From Cladocopium goreaui (taxonomy: Eukaryota; Sar; Dinophyceae; Suessiales; Symbiodiniaceae): DNA of 64,000 nt. The notes beneath the pieces were generated by a model. The model was not told the origin of the DNA. It saw only the letters and a program-made list of their open reading frames with translations, and made no database searches. The DNA lies in the NCBI GenBank assembly GCA_947184155.2, contig CAMXCT020000906.1, forward strand, positions 124,001 to 188,000. The letters are read 5' to 3'. Positions 10,271-20,969 of this stretch are shown here, piece after piece (position 1 is the first letter of the stretch; the number at the start of each line of letters is the position of its first letter). A program made the translations under genes and the position numbers.

Positions 10271-10642
10271 ATGATGTCCCTTGTGTTTAGCTCTTTCGCG
10301 CTGGGTGCGTTAGCCATGGGGCTGGCCGTACAGACTGATCTAATCTTTGAGTTCCTGATTGGGCTGGCTGCGACATGGTCGATCTCTACAATGCTCTTTA
10401 GCATCCTCCCCTCCAAGAAGAAAGTCGCGCGCACTTCGAGCAATCCCGTGACCGTTTCTGATGGGGGCGTCCAGTGTTCTCTTCGGCCCTGTGCAAAAGA
10501 AACCAGCCCCCCAGACGGTACCATCTACTATGCACCAAACGGTGCACGGTGGCACGCGAGAAAAACTTGTGGGCACCTAAAACATGCGCAGAAGGCTACT
10601 CCGTTGACACCGTGCTTGACCTGCTCCGTTGAAAGCGATTAA
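10271..10642 (+). CDS. Small membrane protein with C-terminal H-C-CxxC zinc-type motif
   Basis: A 123-aa frame beginning ATGATG. Residues about 1-22 and 26-48 are hydrophobic and could be two membrane spans or a signal plus a span. A basic stretch (PSKKKVAR) follows. The C-terminus reads IYYAPNGARWHARKTCGHL and then PCLTCS, giving the spacing Y, G, W-H, C, then C-x-x-C, which suggests one metal-binding mini-domain. The same design (N-terminal hydrophobic segment, then H-C-CxxC units) appears twice over in the 193-aa protein at 31022-31603 next to the Copia-type element. The gene stands alone among (TA)n repeats. It may be a leftover of another retroelement or a host gene. Function unknown. 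Confidence 0.55.
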   Translation: MMSLVFSSFALGALAMGLAVQTDLIFEFLIGLAATWSISTMLFSILPSKKKVARTSSNPVTVSDGGVQCSLRPCAKETSPPDGTIYYAPNGARWHARKTCGHLKHAQKATPLTPCLTCSVESD

Positions 10643-10794
10643 GCAGATTGTTGCGCATTGTGTTAGGTCCCACCCAAGAGTGGTACGTGCTTGTACACTA
10701 TCTGCTATATAGTAGAACCTAGGTCTGATCCTGAAGCGAATCGCCTGCCAAAACAACGGAAGCTTTCCAGGGAAAGACGTGGGGCATGGAAGAG

Positions 10795-11765
10795 AGGTGT
10801 ATATTATATATATATTATATGTATTCACGTGTAGGTATGTGTGTATATATATATGATTACGTCTTTTAGACGTGGATATATATATATATATACAGATATA
10901 TAGATAGACATATAGCTACAAATATGTATGTATATATATATATTTATAATATAGATATTAAATAAAAAACATCTCTCTCTCTCTGGCGCTCCACGGAACT
11001 TGGAAGAGTGAGAGGGCCTTTCCCCCAAGCAGGCTTAGAATGTGCCACTCTGATGTCCTGTTCAATAGGCAAGATGGCGTGCATATATATATATATAAAT
11101 ATATATATATATATTCAATATCTGCCCCTCTGCTTGTATACAAGGGGCACTCTTCAAGAAGTATATGCTGTACATACAATGGCGCACTGTTTCCCAAGCA
11201 ATTTTCTGTGTTTATATTTTTATATATATATATATATATAGATGTATGTGATCATATATGGGTACAATGTGAGCTATTTGCCCGCTGCCAGGCGCCAAAG
11301 AGTCCCGAGGACCCTTTCTGGAAGGATTTGGGAGGGAAGTCATATCTTCTTATCCATATATGCACATATATATATATAAATAATACATATATATATATAA
11401 AGAAAAAAGGGGGAGAGAAGAGAGGTTGATGTAGTGACCTGTATGTATATAATATGTATATACCGGCCGGGTGCCCAGATCAATGATTCGCTTCGGCAAC
11501 TCCACACCATATATTGCTTTATCTGACCCTGAAAAACTTCAATGTGGCTCATGCCCCTCCCAGGAGGTAGAGCCGACACAGGCGGTCCTGCTTTTTAATG
11601 TGGCGCAGCTTTCAGAGGACTGCAAATCTACATGCGCATCTCTCTGTATATCTCTCTCTCTTTCTTTTTATCTATATATATATATACATCTATCTATCTA
11701 TTAAACTTTCTTTTTTTATATATATATATATACACCGCTTTTCCCCCCCGCAGGAATCAAAGCGC
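10795..11765. repeat. (TA)n- and (CTAT)n-rich spacer
   Basis: Repeated TATATATA runs near 10808, 10879, 11084-11114, 11220-11240, 11365-11400 and 11720-11732, with TCTATC-type runs near 11640-11700. The frames in all directions are low-complexity Y/I/S peptides. No gene is supported here. Confidence 0.75.
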
Positions 11766-12009
11766 GAAGGGTGGACTCCTGATTCTTGGCACCTCCTCCA
11801 CCAGAGAAAGGAGAAGGTGTGGTGAGTTGGGACAGATGGCCCCCACCAAAAAAAATGGTTCCATCGCTCCATTGTCCTTTCTAATGACTGTTGATTTTTG
11901 CTATGCGCGGAAAAATCCAAAACTCCGGCCAACACATTTTGCTTTGCTTTACATGTTTTTACATGCGGGACTGTGCTAAACCGTATATACCCAAAGAAGT
12001 GAATGCTCT

Positions 12010-13035
12010 TGTAAAGCTTACCGGGGAAACTTAGAATGTGGTTTTGGGAACTTCCGATCTGGGCAAAGCCATTATATATATATATGTGTGTGTGTGTGTA
12101 TGTGTGTGGAAACGAGACCCTGCCGAAACCAATCATAAAGTTGTGTGTAACTGTACATGTACACATCTCACGGCATTTTCATTCTCGCAGGATCCGCATT
12201 CTGCGGTGGAGGATGTCCCGAACAACAAAGTTGGCCACCAACCTGAAACACCAGCGTGCCGCCAAGCTCCAGAGGCCTTTTCTAATGATTGTGTTGTTTT
12301 TCCCTACGAATTGTAAATTCCAAGGCTCTGGCCAAAACATGTTGCTTTGCAAATAGATTTATATATTTATTGATTTATTTATTTATTTATTTATTCATTT
12401 AAAAATTTTGGATCGCCCTAAAAAAAAATATCTCTCTCTTTCTCTCTCTCACAGACGTGCCCAAAGAGTGGGAATGCTCCCGGAAATCTTACCATGCAAA
12501 CTTAGAATGTGGTCTGGGGACCTTCGGACCTGGGCAAAACCATTGTAAATATATATATATGAAAGAAAGAAAGAAAGAAAAAAAGAAAGAAAGAAAGAGA
12601 TATATGTATATATTTAAATATATACACAAATGTATATGTGTGCGTGGAAACGAGACCCTGCCCAAACCAATCATAAGAAGTGCGTAAATTCACATATGCA
12701 TTTGTTCTCTGTGTTTATACATGTGCACATCATTTTTTGCTGACGCATTTTATTGCAGGTGTCGCAACCTTCGGTGGAGCATGTCCCGAACAACAAAGCT
12801 GGCTACCAACCTGAAGCACCAGCGCGCCGCCATGCAGAGCTATCCACATGGCCAGGCAACATGTTTTCGCCGGAGCCTTGGAAATTACAATTCATTGGAA
12901 GAACAACAATCATTGGAAAAGTATCATGTTTCTAAATGTCGGATCGCGCTATTCTCCCGTAAATCCTACCATGTAAACTTAGAATGTGATTTTGGGACGT
13001 TGCGATCTGGGGAAAGCGACTCTTTTCATATATAA
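12010..13035 (+). repeat. Tandem segment repeats carrying an exon-like block
   Basis: A segment recurs at about 12010-12480 and 12481-12965, and its start recurs a third time at 12966-13030. Shared landmarks are AACTTAGAATGTG, a (TA)n/(TG)n tract, GAAACGAGACCCTGCC, and an exon-like block. That block, near 12190-12270 and 12760-12835, follows TTGCAG- or TCGCAG-like acceptor sites. In it ATGTCCCGAACAACAAAG encodes MSRTTKLATNLKHQRAA in both copies with few changes. The better conservation of the block than its surroundings suggests a short conserved exon or coding remnant. I do not recognise the protein. Confidence 0.5.
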
Positions 13036-13132
13036 TGTTGGTTCCTGATTAGTGTGTGGCCCCCCCCCCCTCCCCTAAACTATATCTAGACTCTCTTTAA
13101 AAGTAGAAAAGCAAAAAAAAATCTTCCCAAAA

Positions 13133-13320
13133 GAACTAGACGACGGATGGCCCGAGAGCGTAGAGGAGCAGGTCTTCTCTTGTTAGTATGGAGACACCAT
13201 ATTAGAAACAATATATATCAATATATTAAAGATGTGTTATAGGCAGTCGAGAAGAGGAGTATTGAGACAAAATAGCAGAAGTGCAACACAATAGTTTGCA
13301 TCGCAAACACGCACAGACCC
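13133..13320. repeat. Dispersed repeat, copy 1
   Basis: Starts AACTAGACGACGGATGGCCC and matches 35283-35452 through GAGAAGTGCAA and TAGTTTGCATCGCAAACAC. Both copies run straight into the ACACACAGACGC-type minisatellite. Confidence 0.85.
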
Positions 13321-13400
13321 TTTTACGCACAGACGCTTGTACACACAAAAGCTTTCACACACAGAAGCTTTTACAGACAGACACTTTCACACACAGACCC

Positions 13401-13434
<34 letters not shown>

Positions 13435-13490
13435 CATCTATCTCATATCTATCGATCGATCGATCTATCTATCTATCTCTCTCTCTCTTT
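13321..13490. repeat. Short ACACACAGACGC minisatellite followed by (CTAT)n
   Basis: A few degenerate 16-bp units (TTTTACACACAGACGC type) at 13320-13400 lead into about ten ATCT units (13402-13436) and more degenerate ones to 13490. Confidence 0.8.
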
Positions 13491-13834
13491 CATCTGTCTA
13501 TCTGGCTAGCTGTCTACCTGTCGGGACTGCGACATTCTAGGTACTGCTTAGGGTATGTGGGGGGGGACCTTTCCATTTTCCTTTTTAAGGTGGGGTTGCC
13601 TACTCCTGTCCAATCCTGATCCTGGCTTTGGAGACCAAGAATGCCTAAACAAGCCTAAACAGTGCATCGCGCCATTTTATAGGGTGCACAGCCGCATGGT
13701 CAGGGCAGGGTTTTACCTGGGACGGCCGGAGGTATATTAAAAACATAAAAGCTGGTTCACATTTTAGGTTTTGCCACCTTGATCCATCGCAATCTGATCC
13801 CGTTGTAGCGGATAGGTGCAAAGCTTATTCAATT

Positions 13835-13935
13835 AGCTTCAAAATGGTCGATTTAAGCTTCCAAATCGTCGATTTTAGCTTCAAAATCGTCGATTCTAGC
13901 TTCAAAAACGTCGAATTTCGGTTCAGAACGGTCGA
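13835..13935. repeat. Short tandem repeat AGCTTCAAAATCGTCGATTT
   Basis: About five imperfect ~20-bp units. The flanks hold a direct repeat of GTTGTAGCGGATAGGTGCAA at about 13795 and 14007. No gene seen between 13530 and 14026. Confidence 0.7.
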
Positions 13936-14026
13936 TTTTAATTACGCAAGAATCGCTTCCATGACTGCCTCCCTCCCCCCTCCTAAATCCTATACCTTGT
14001 AGCCAGGTTGTAGCGGATAGGTGCAA

Positions 14027-14658
14027 AGCTATTTAATGAAAGCGGTGGGGTGGGTGGAAATACACGGTGCTAGGGCGACGTTAGGGCGACGTTAGGGCGA
14101 CATTAGGGCGTCTGTAGGGCCTTTCCTGCAGCTAAATGCCGCATCACATGATGTGGCAATCCTCCAGGGGCCAACAACAGGGCACAACCGACCAGATTGT
14201 TTTTTCTTGTACCCAGCTTGTACTTTATTCTTTCCAGAGGCTATTCCTTTTCATTCCTGTTCATTTTTCTTTTTTGCTTTGGGACTTACAAACCTTAAAC
14301 ACAATGAAATGCATAGAAGATTTCTTTCGCATTCCTATGCGTTTCATTGCTTTTAAGGTTTGTGAGTCCCAAGACATGATGGAAAAATGAAAAGGAATAG
14401 CTCTGGAAAGAAAAAGGTACGGAAACCTGTAGAAATGCTCCACGGACGGTCCCATTGGAGAGGCCCCCAGAGCGAGAAACAAGCATGTCTCTTGCTCTGG
14501 GAAGCGTCCCATTGCTTAGGGCCCCCGGCCCTAAGCGATGGGGATGCTTCCGCCCAAAAACCCATCCAATCGATTGTGCAGTGTTGTTATACCCCTTGAA
14601 GGATTGCCACATCATGCGATGCGGCATTTAGCTGCAGGACCCTTCATTAAATAAGCTT
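14027..14658. mobile_element. Foldback/MITE-like element, near-complete inverted repeat
   Basis: Outer arms AAGCTATTTAATGAA (14027 onward) and TTCATTAAATAAGCTT (to 14658) are inverted. Next, CCTGCAGCTAAATGCCGCAT (near 14127) matches the reverse of 14610-14640. Further inward, CTTTCCAGAGGCTATTCC (14231), TTGGGACTTACAAACCTT and AATGAAATGCATAG pair with 14322-14408. The centre is a short loop near 14315-14325. The left arm carries an insert with three tandem GTTAGGGCGAC units (14079-14105). No transposase is encoded, so it would be non-autonomous. Target duplication not identified. Confidence 0.75.
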
Positions 14659-15416
14659 TTTATTGGTTGGTGGATAAGTCTATATATATCAAAATATCTA
14701 CCGCCAAACTAACGCAAAACTAGCGCTTAGGTGCAGAGATTGATTTTCAATGCGTATACGCGTGACTCCGCCTTTTAACGAAATTGTAAATTCGTCATGC
14801 AAATTTATTTATGTCCACCTATGATTAGATTTCCTGATTAGCATTTTAGAAAAGTTTCCATATGTGTATCATACAGGGATTAGACAAAATCACCCCTAAG
14901 TCATACCTAAAGCCAGCCTAAAGCCTCCCTAAAGCGCTTGCGCGCATGGCAACGCCATTTCAATAAGTCATACCGTCATACCTTAGTTGTCCCTTTGAGG
15001 CATTTCACCATGTAAACGCTGCATCAGCTTTAGACCTTCAAACTTGCAGATCGCTCAAATTCAACTCTTTCTTGCCCTGCTGCCTATGCGTTTCACGAGT
15101 TTCCTTGGCAGTGGAACAAATCGTTTCCAACGATTTGCTTTGCCCTTCCCTTCCCTTTCTTTCTTCCCTTCTTTTCCATTTCCTTCCATTCCCTTTTCTT
15201 TTCTTCCCATCCCTTCCCTGAAGCAAACCAGGGAAAAAACGAGATCAAAATGAGATCAGAAGGCTGGGTCAGCCCTTACCTTTTGGGCCCTGACCTTGCC
15301 CGGAACCTGGTGTTAAAACTGCAACGGATAGCACCGCCGGATGGGAAACCCTTGAAAAAAAGATTTTCCAAAAAATGAACCCCACCGGCGTTTTCTTTTA
15401 CTAAGGGGGTACCTAG
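14659..15416. other. Spacer without a supported gene
   Basis: I see nothing gene-like. A CT-rich tract (CCCTTCCCTTTC type) lies at about 15140-15220. Confidence 0.5.
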
Positions 15417-18290
15417 ACTTCCGGGTCCAATATGTGAACAACTATGTACAAGTACATGACACGTTCACAACATGGTTTCCTTTGCTTCAATTTCTCACAA
15501 ACTTGTAAGTAGCTAAAGCTAACATCCAACACGCGAGAGCTGCCGCAATCAAAGCGTGGTGCAAAAAAATCTGGTCCAATGCTGCACATCAAAGAAAAAG
15601 AAACAGCCGGTCCACTGTCTTCAGGGTGACCTCAATCTCAAACAGGACGCCCCATCAATTGACAGATACAATCCCAACAAACCGGGGTCTGTAAAGAAGT
15701 CGGTATACACGAGGTGGGGAATTCCCAAGGAACCACCTCCACAACCACTCAACGGTGGAGCATAGGGGACGGTGGTGGGAAAGAACGAAACCAAGGTGGG
15801 AAGTTTGAAGCAAAATGGCCACGGACCAAAGATGAACTTCCGGGTCCAATATTGGAACAACTATGTACAAGTACATGACACGTTCACAACATGGTTTCCT
15901 TTGCTTCAATTTCTCACAAACTTGTAAGTAGCTAAAGCTAACATCCAACACACGAGAGCTGCCGCAATCACAACGCATCATTTTAAGCGTGGTGCAAAAA
16001 AATCAGGTCCAATGCTGCACATCAAAGAAAAAGAAACAGCCGGTCCACTGTCTTCAGGGTGACCTCAATCTCAAACAGGACGCCCCATCAATTGACAGAT
16101 ACAATCCCAACAAACCAGGGTCTGTAAAGAAGTCGGTATACACGAGGTGGGGAATTCCCAAGGGACCACCTCCACAACCACTCAACGGTGGAGCATAGGG
16201 GACGGTGGTGGGAAAGAACGAAACCAAGGTGGGAAGTTTGAAGCAAAATGGCCACGGACCAAAGATGAACTTCCGGGTCCAATATGTGAACAACTATGTA
16301 CAAGTACATGACACGTTCACAACATGGCTTCCTTTGCTTCAACTTCTCACAAACTTGTAAGTAGCTAAAGCTAACATCCAACACACGAGAGCTGCCGCAA
16401 TCACAACGCATCATTTTAAGCGTGGTGCAAAAAAATCAGGTCCAATGCTGCACATCAAAGAAAAGAAACAGCCGGTCCACTGTCTTCAGGGTGACCTCAA
16501 TCTCAAACAGGACGCCCCATCAATTGACAGATACAATCCCAACAAACCAGGGTCTGTAAAGAAGTCGGTATACACGAGGTGGGGAATTCCCAAGGAACCA
16601 CCTCCACAACCACTCAACGGTGGAGCATAGGGGACGGTGGTGGGAAAGAACGAAACCAAGGTGGGAAGTTTGAAGCAAAATGGCCACGGACCAAAGATGA
16701 ACTTCCGGGTCCAATATGTGAACAACTATGTACAAGTACATGACACGTTCACAACATGGCTTCCTTTGCTTCAACTTCTCACAAACTTGTAAGTAGCTAA
16801 AGCTAACATCCAACACACGAGAGCTGCCGCAATCACAACGCATCATTTTAAGCGTGGTGCAAAAAAATCAGGTCCAATGCTGCACATCAAAGAAAAAGAA
16901 ACAGCCGGTCCACTGTCTTCAGGGTGACCTCAATCTCAAACAGGACGCCCCATCAATTGACAGATACAATCCCAACAAACCGGGGTCTGTAAAGAAGTCG
17001 GTATACACGAGGTGGGGAATTCCCAAGGAACCACCTCCACAACCACTCAACGGTGGAGCATAGGGGACGGTGGTGGGAAAGAACGAAACCAAGGTGGGAA
17101 GTTTGAAGCAAAATGGCCACGGACCAAAGATGAACTTCCGGGTCCAATATGTGAACAACTATGTACAAGTACATGACACGTTCACAACATGGCTTCCTTT
17201 GCTTCAACTTCTCACAAACTTGTAAGTAGCTAAAGCTAACATCCAACACACGAGAGCTGCCGCAATCACAACGCATCATTTTAAGCGTGGTGCAAAAAAA
17301 TCAGGTCCAATGCTGCACATCAAAGAAAAAGAAACAGCCAGTCCACTGTCTTCAGGGTGACCTCAATCTCAAACAGGACGCCCCATCAATTGACAGATAC
17401 AATCCCAACAAACCGGGGTCTGTAAAGAAGTCGGTATACACGAGGTGGGGAATTCCCAAGGAACCACCTCCACAACCACTCAACGGTGGAGCATAGGGGA
17501 CGGTGGTGGGAAAGAACGAAACCAAGGTGGGAAGTTTGAAGCAAAATGGCCACGGACCAAAGATGAACTTCCGGGTCCAATATGTGAACAACTATGTACA
17601 AGTACATGACACGTTCACAACATGGTTTCCTTTGCTTCAACTTCTCACAAACTTGTAAGTAGCTAAAGCTAACATCCAACACACGAGAGCTGCCGCAATC
17701 ACAACGCATCATTTTAAGCGTGGTGCAAAAAAATCAGGTCCAATGCTGCACATCAAAGAAAAAGAAACAGCCGGTCCACTGTCTTCAGGGTGACCTCAAT
17801 CTCAAACAGGACGCCCCATCAATTGACAGATACAATCCCAACAAACCGGGGTCTGTAAAGAAGTCGGTATACACGAGGTGGGGAATTCCCAAGGAACCAC
17901 CTCCACAACCACTCAACGGTGGAGCATAGGGGACGGTGGTGGGAAAGAACGAAACCAAGGTGGGAAGTTTGAAGCAAAATGGCCACAGACCAAAGATGAA
18001 CTTCCGGGTCCAATATGTGAACAACTATGTACAAGTACATGACACGTTCACAACATGGTTTCCTTTGCTTCAACTGCTCACAAACTTGTAAGTAGCTAAA
18101 GCTAACATCCGACACACGAGAGCTGCCGCAATCACAACGCATCATTTTAAGCGTGGTGCAAAAAAATCAGGTCCAATGCTGCACATCAAAGAAAAAGAAA
18201 CAGCCGGTCCACTGTCTTCAGGGTGACCTCAATCTCAAACAGGATGCCCCATCAATTGACAGGTACAATCCCCACAAACCGAGGTGTGTA
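15417..18290. repeat. 433-bp tandem satellite, seven copies
   Basis: Units start with ACTTCCGGGTCCAATATG at 15417, 15836, 16269, 16701, 17134, 17567 and 18000. Unit length is 433 bp (419 in the first, which lacks ACGCATCATTTTA-like bases; 432 in one that lost an A). The last copy diverges near 18290. Copies are about 98-99 percent alike by eye. Each unit has a small open frame on both strands (69 aa plus, 108 aa minus), but the substitutions look random and both strands are equally open, so I read it as a non-coding satellite. A small non-coding RNA gene array cannot be excluded. Confidence 0.9.
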
Positions 18291-19297
18291 TTGACGTCGA
18301 TATACGATGGTATTTTTTGTCCTCTTTGCTTTCGTTCTCGTGTGTTTTGCCGGTTACGTATCTCCTCTCTTCCCCTACCGCTTTTTCTCGGATAGCGGGC
18401 ACGGTGCACTCGAGGCACGGCCCTTGCAGTCACAAATGAAAGATCAAGAGAGGAAGCAAAAACCACCAATGGCCTAGCGCATCCAGCGCGAGCTGTCCAG
18501 CAAGGCTGAACTTGAAGTAGTTGGTAACTGCGCTGCCTGGCTTAAATTTTAGGCCGCAGCTGGCGCAAAGAGACAGCCTCAAGGCAAGCCTCGAGGCCTC
18601 AAGGTTATGCAAATTGCAGCAAAACAAAAAGTTAATAGAAAAACCAAAGTTGGAGGCAGGCCCCAATGCAAGTCTCGAACTCCAGTGTCGCGAGACTATG
18701 GAAAGAAGAACAAAACACCTTTATGAATTCAAAGAACCTGGAATGGAGTTTCCAGAAACCCACAGAATTTTTCAGCGAAAGTTGCGTTCTGTGAACTTTA
18801 CTTTTGTGGGAAACTTTCATAGAAAGCCAATTTGAACTTTGAACTTTGGACTGAACTGAGTTTAGAGTGGCTGCTTGTTAGTAGCTGTGTGTGTAACTGT
18901 GAATAGTCGACTTGTGGTTGGAGTTTTTTGTTGGCTGACAGGTTAACATCGAGACGGTGGTTGCCGATGTCCCTCAATGATGACAACAGACCGAGCGACC
19001 GCAGTGTCGATGTTGCCTGTCTCTGGTTAGTGGAAGAAAGTTTTTGAGAGAAAGATCTTCGGATCTTGAACGTTTAAACATTTGTTGCAGTCAAGCTGTA
19101 TGGTTGATGTTGGCTCAAAGCCAAGGAAACTGCAAAGAAGTAGTCTAAGACAGTCACGTGGTTTAGTCCAGCTTGTTTTGCTTTGGTTCGTGTTTTGCTA
19201 CCGCACCTCTGAGCGAGTGTCCAAAAGGGTTGAGCTGTTCCGAACCTGAGAGCTTGTGTGGGAACCGCGTTTTTTGCGTAAGCTTCGCTTTGCGTAG
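18291..19297. other. Spacer before the multi-ORF unit
   Basis: About 1 kb without a supported gene. It may hold the leader or promoter of the plus-strand unit that follows; no recognisable signal was found. Confidence 0.4.
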
Positions 19298-20320
19298 GTT
19301 GTAGGAACTGCATCTAGGTGTAGGTCCTGGGATTTACGTAGAAAGATTTTTAAACGATCTAGAACTCTTCAGCATACAATACAGTGGCTATCTGAGACAG
19401 GAGAGGCGTACCCACCTGAACTGCGGGATGTGATTCAGCCACGCCTTGATAAGCTTAAACCTTCCCAGCCCGCCAAGCGGTCGCAGCCTCCGACTCCACC
19501 GAAACCAAACAGATGGCTGGAACGACCCCAAGAGAAACAGACCGTGCAAGCACCTCAAGAACCTGCTCCACAGGACCGCAGCAGGTCGCTGATCAAGAAA
19601 GGCAATATATGGAATTGCAAGCAGTTTTTGCCCAAATGAGACAACGAACAATAGCAGAAAGCCGACCAGCACATCCCACACAGTCCCAAACATCAACTAG
19701 CTTGCCGGCCGCAAGCCCGCAAATTACAGGAGAAGCCGACACCGCCTTGCCATCCAAATCCAGTACAAATGCGGCGGCAGAGGCTCCAGTTCACCAAGAG
19801 AGCCATCGGCCCCCTAAGGTCAGTGCACAATCGTTATTCAACCAGAGACCAGCGCCACCGTCACCGCCAGCCACACGCGAACCAGAGACGGATACCCCGG
19901 GTACCGGTGCGTTATCCACACACTCCCCTCATCCCGCAAATCAGAGCTGAACAGCAGCAGCCTCCGAAACAGGAGCAACCTAGTGTTGACAAGGAGATAC
20001 CGACAGAGAGATCCACGCCTGTTGACACACCAAGCGAATCGCCAGACACGCAAGCCACTGACACCGTTGTTGCTAGTAGCCCTGAACCTGCCTGTGAAAC
20101 CGGCCAGGAGGTTGACCTCTTTGCAGCGGACATTCCTACATTGCAGAATCTGCAGAGAGTAGCCAGTGAGAAAGTGGCGTATCATGAAACGCGACTAGCT
20201 AGAGCCCGTCAGAACCTATGGCGTATCACGAAACGCCTCAAGACAATACAAGATGGCCAGGAACCAGATACTCCTCAGGCTTCGCCGATCGTGGATATCG
20301 AAATGGAAATCATTGATTGA
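19298..20320 (+). pseudogene. ORF1 of the multi-ORF unit, proline-rich with C-terminal coiled coil, two frame breaks
   Basis: The frame with coding character changes twice. Frame 2 reads LSETGEAYPPELRDVIQPRLD and on to about 19580. Frame 1 (ATG at 19513) then reads VADQERQYMELQAVFAQMRQ to about 19890. From about 19917 frame 2 returns, reading PPKQEQPSVDKEIPTE and ending in a helical, charged segment (LQRVASEKVAYHETRLARAR). Nothing is recognised; low-complexity Pro/Gln/Thr plus a coiled coil is compatible with a Gag-like structural protein. The second frame change coincides with a 28-bp palindromic hairpin (19890-19917), 28 being one more than a multiple of three. This copy is therefore probably broken. 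No ATG is evident at the very start before 19430. Confidence 0.5.
19890..19917. repeat. GGTACC-core double hairpin, copy 1 (inside ORF1)
   Basis: The outer arms GGATA and TATCC flank the core CCCCGGGTACCGG, which itself folds as CCGG-GTA-CCGG. It lies at the frame change in ORF1. Confidence 0.7.
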
Positions 20321-20814
20321 GTGAACTTGCAGCCAGCTAGCACAGGGTGCATATGACTGCTCTGAGATCACCCGATCAGTGCCGGCGTATGTTGTCGCCA
20401 TACTCCACAGTTGCGCCAAGAGAAAAGCAGTTGAGTGCCAGGGTGTTACCCCCCAAAACTTGTTGGACATTTAGGGGCTTACCAACTCAATATGACCCCC
20501 CCAAGGTAGCGTAAGGGGATTTCTATTTGTGTATTTCACTTGTTTGGTCTTGTCAAGTCTGTGTCCCATGTCCTTCCGTCTCCGGTCATTTGAATCCTGC
20601 TTTTGTTGGTGCTGATGCATTGTTGGTGAGGCATGCTTCCAACATCTGTCATTGTGTAATCTTTTTCTCACTGCAGCTTTTGCGGCTCTACTAGTTTCTC
20701 TAGCTAGGTCAGCCATAAGCCACGCAATTCGCACCTCAAGGCGATAGATAAGCTTCAAAGGTTGCCCCCTAATCTTTGTTTTTAAAACTCCACTTGAATT
20801 GGCCTTGCAACGAG

Positions 20815-20848
20815 AACCCCCGACCCCGGGTACCGGGTGTTCGGGGTT
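20815..20848. repeat. GGTACC-core double hairpin, copy 2
   Basis: The arms AACCCC(C)GA and TCGGGGTT flank CCCCGGGTACCGGGTGT. It lies about 120 bp before the ORF2 start, in the 650-bp spacer (20321-20969) where I see no gene. Confidence 0.75.
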
Positions 20849-20923
20849 TCCCTAGCTTAGCTGATTCATTGGTAACATTTGAACCCTACCGCCTTGATAG
20901 TCTCTCACAGCCCTAGTCGTAGA

Positions 20924-20955
20924 AACCTGACACCGGGTACCGGTTGTTCAGGGTT
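20924..20955. repeat. GGTACC-core double hairpin, copy 3
   Basis: The arms AACC-TGA and TCAGGGTT flank CACCGGGTACCGGTTGT. Arm bases differ from copy 2 but remain paired (CCCGA/TCGGG against CCTGA/TCAGG). It ends 14 bp before the ORF2 ATG. Confidence 0.75.
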
Positions 20956-20969
20956 ACGCCCACGCCAGA

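Noticed and set aside
10825-13619. Many 60-160-aa ORFs rich in Tyr, Ile and Ser
   Set aside because: They are translations of (TA)n, (CTAT)n and (AAAG)n tracts in several frames.
15556-18395. Small ORFs (69, 79 and 108 aa) in every unit of the 433-bp repeat as protein genes
   Set aside because: They exist on both strands at once only because the repeat is well conserved; changes do not favour either frame and no domain is visible.
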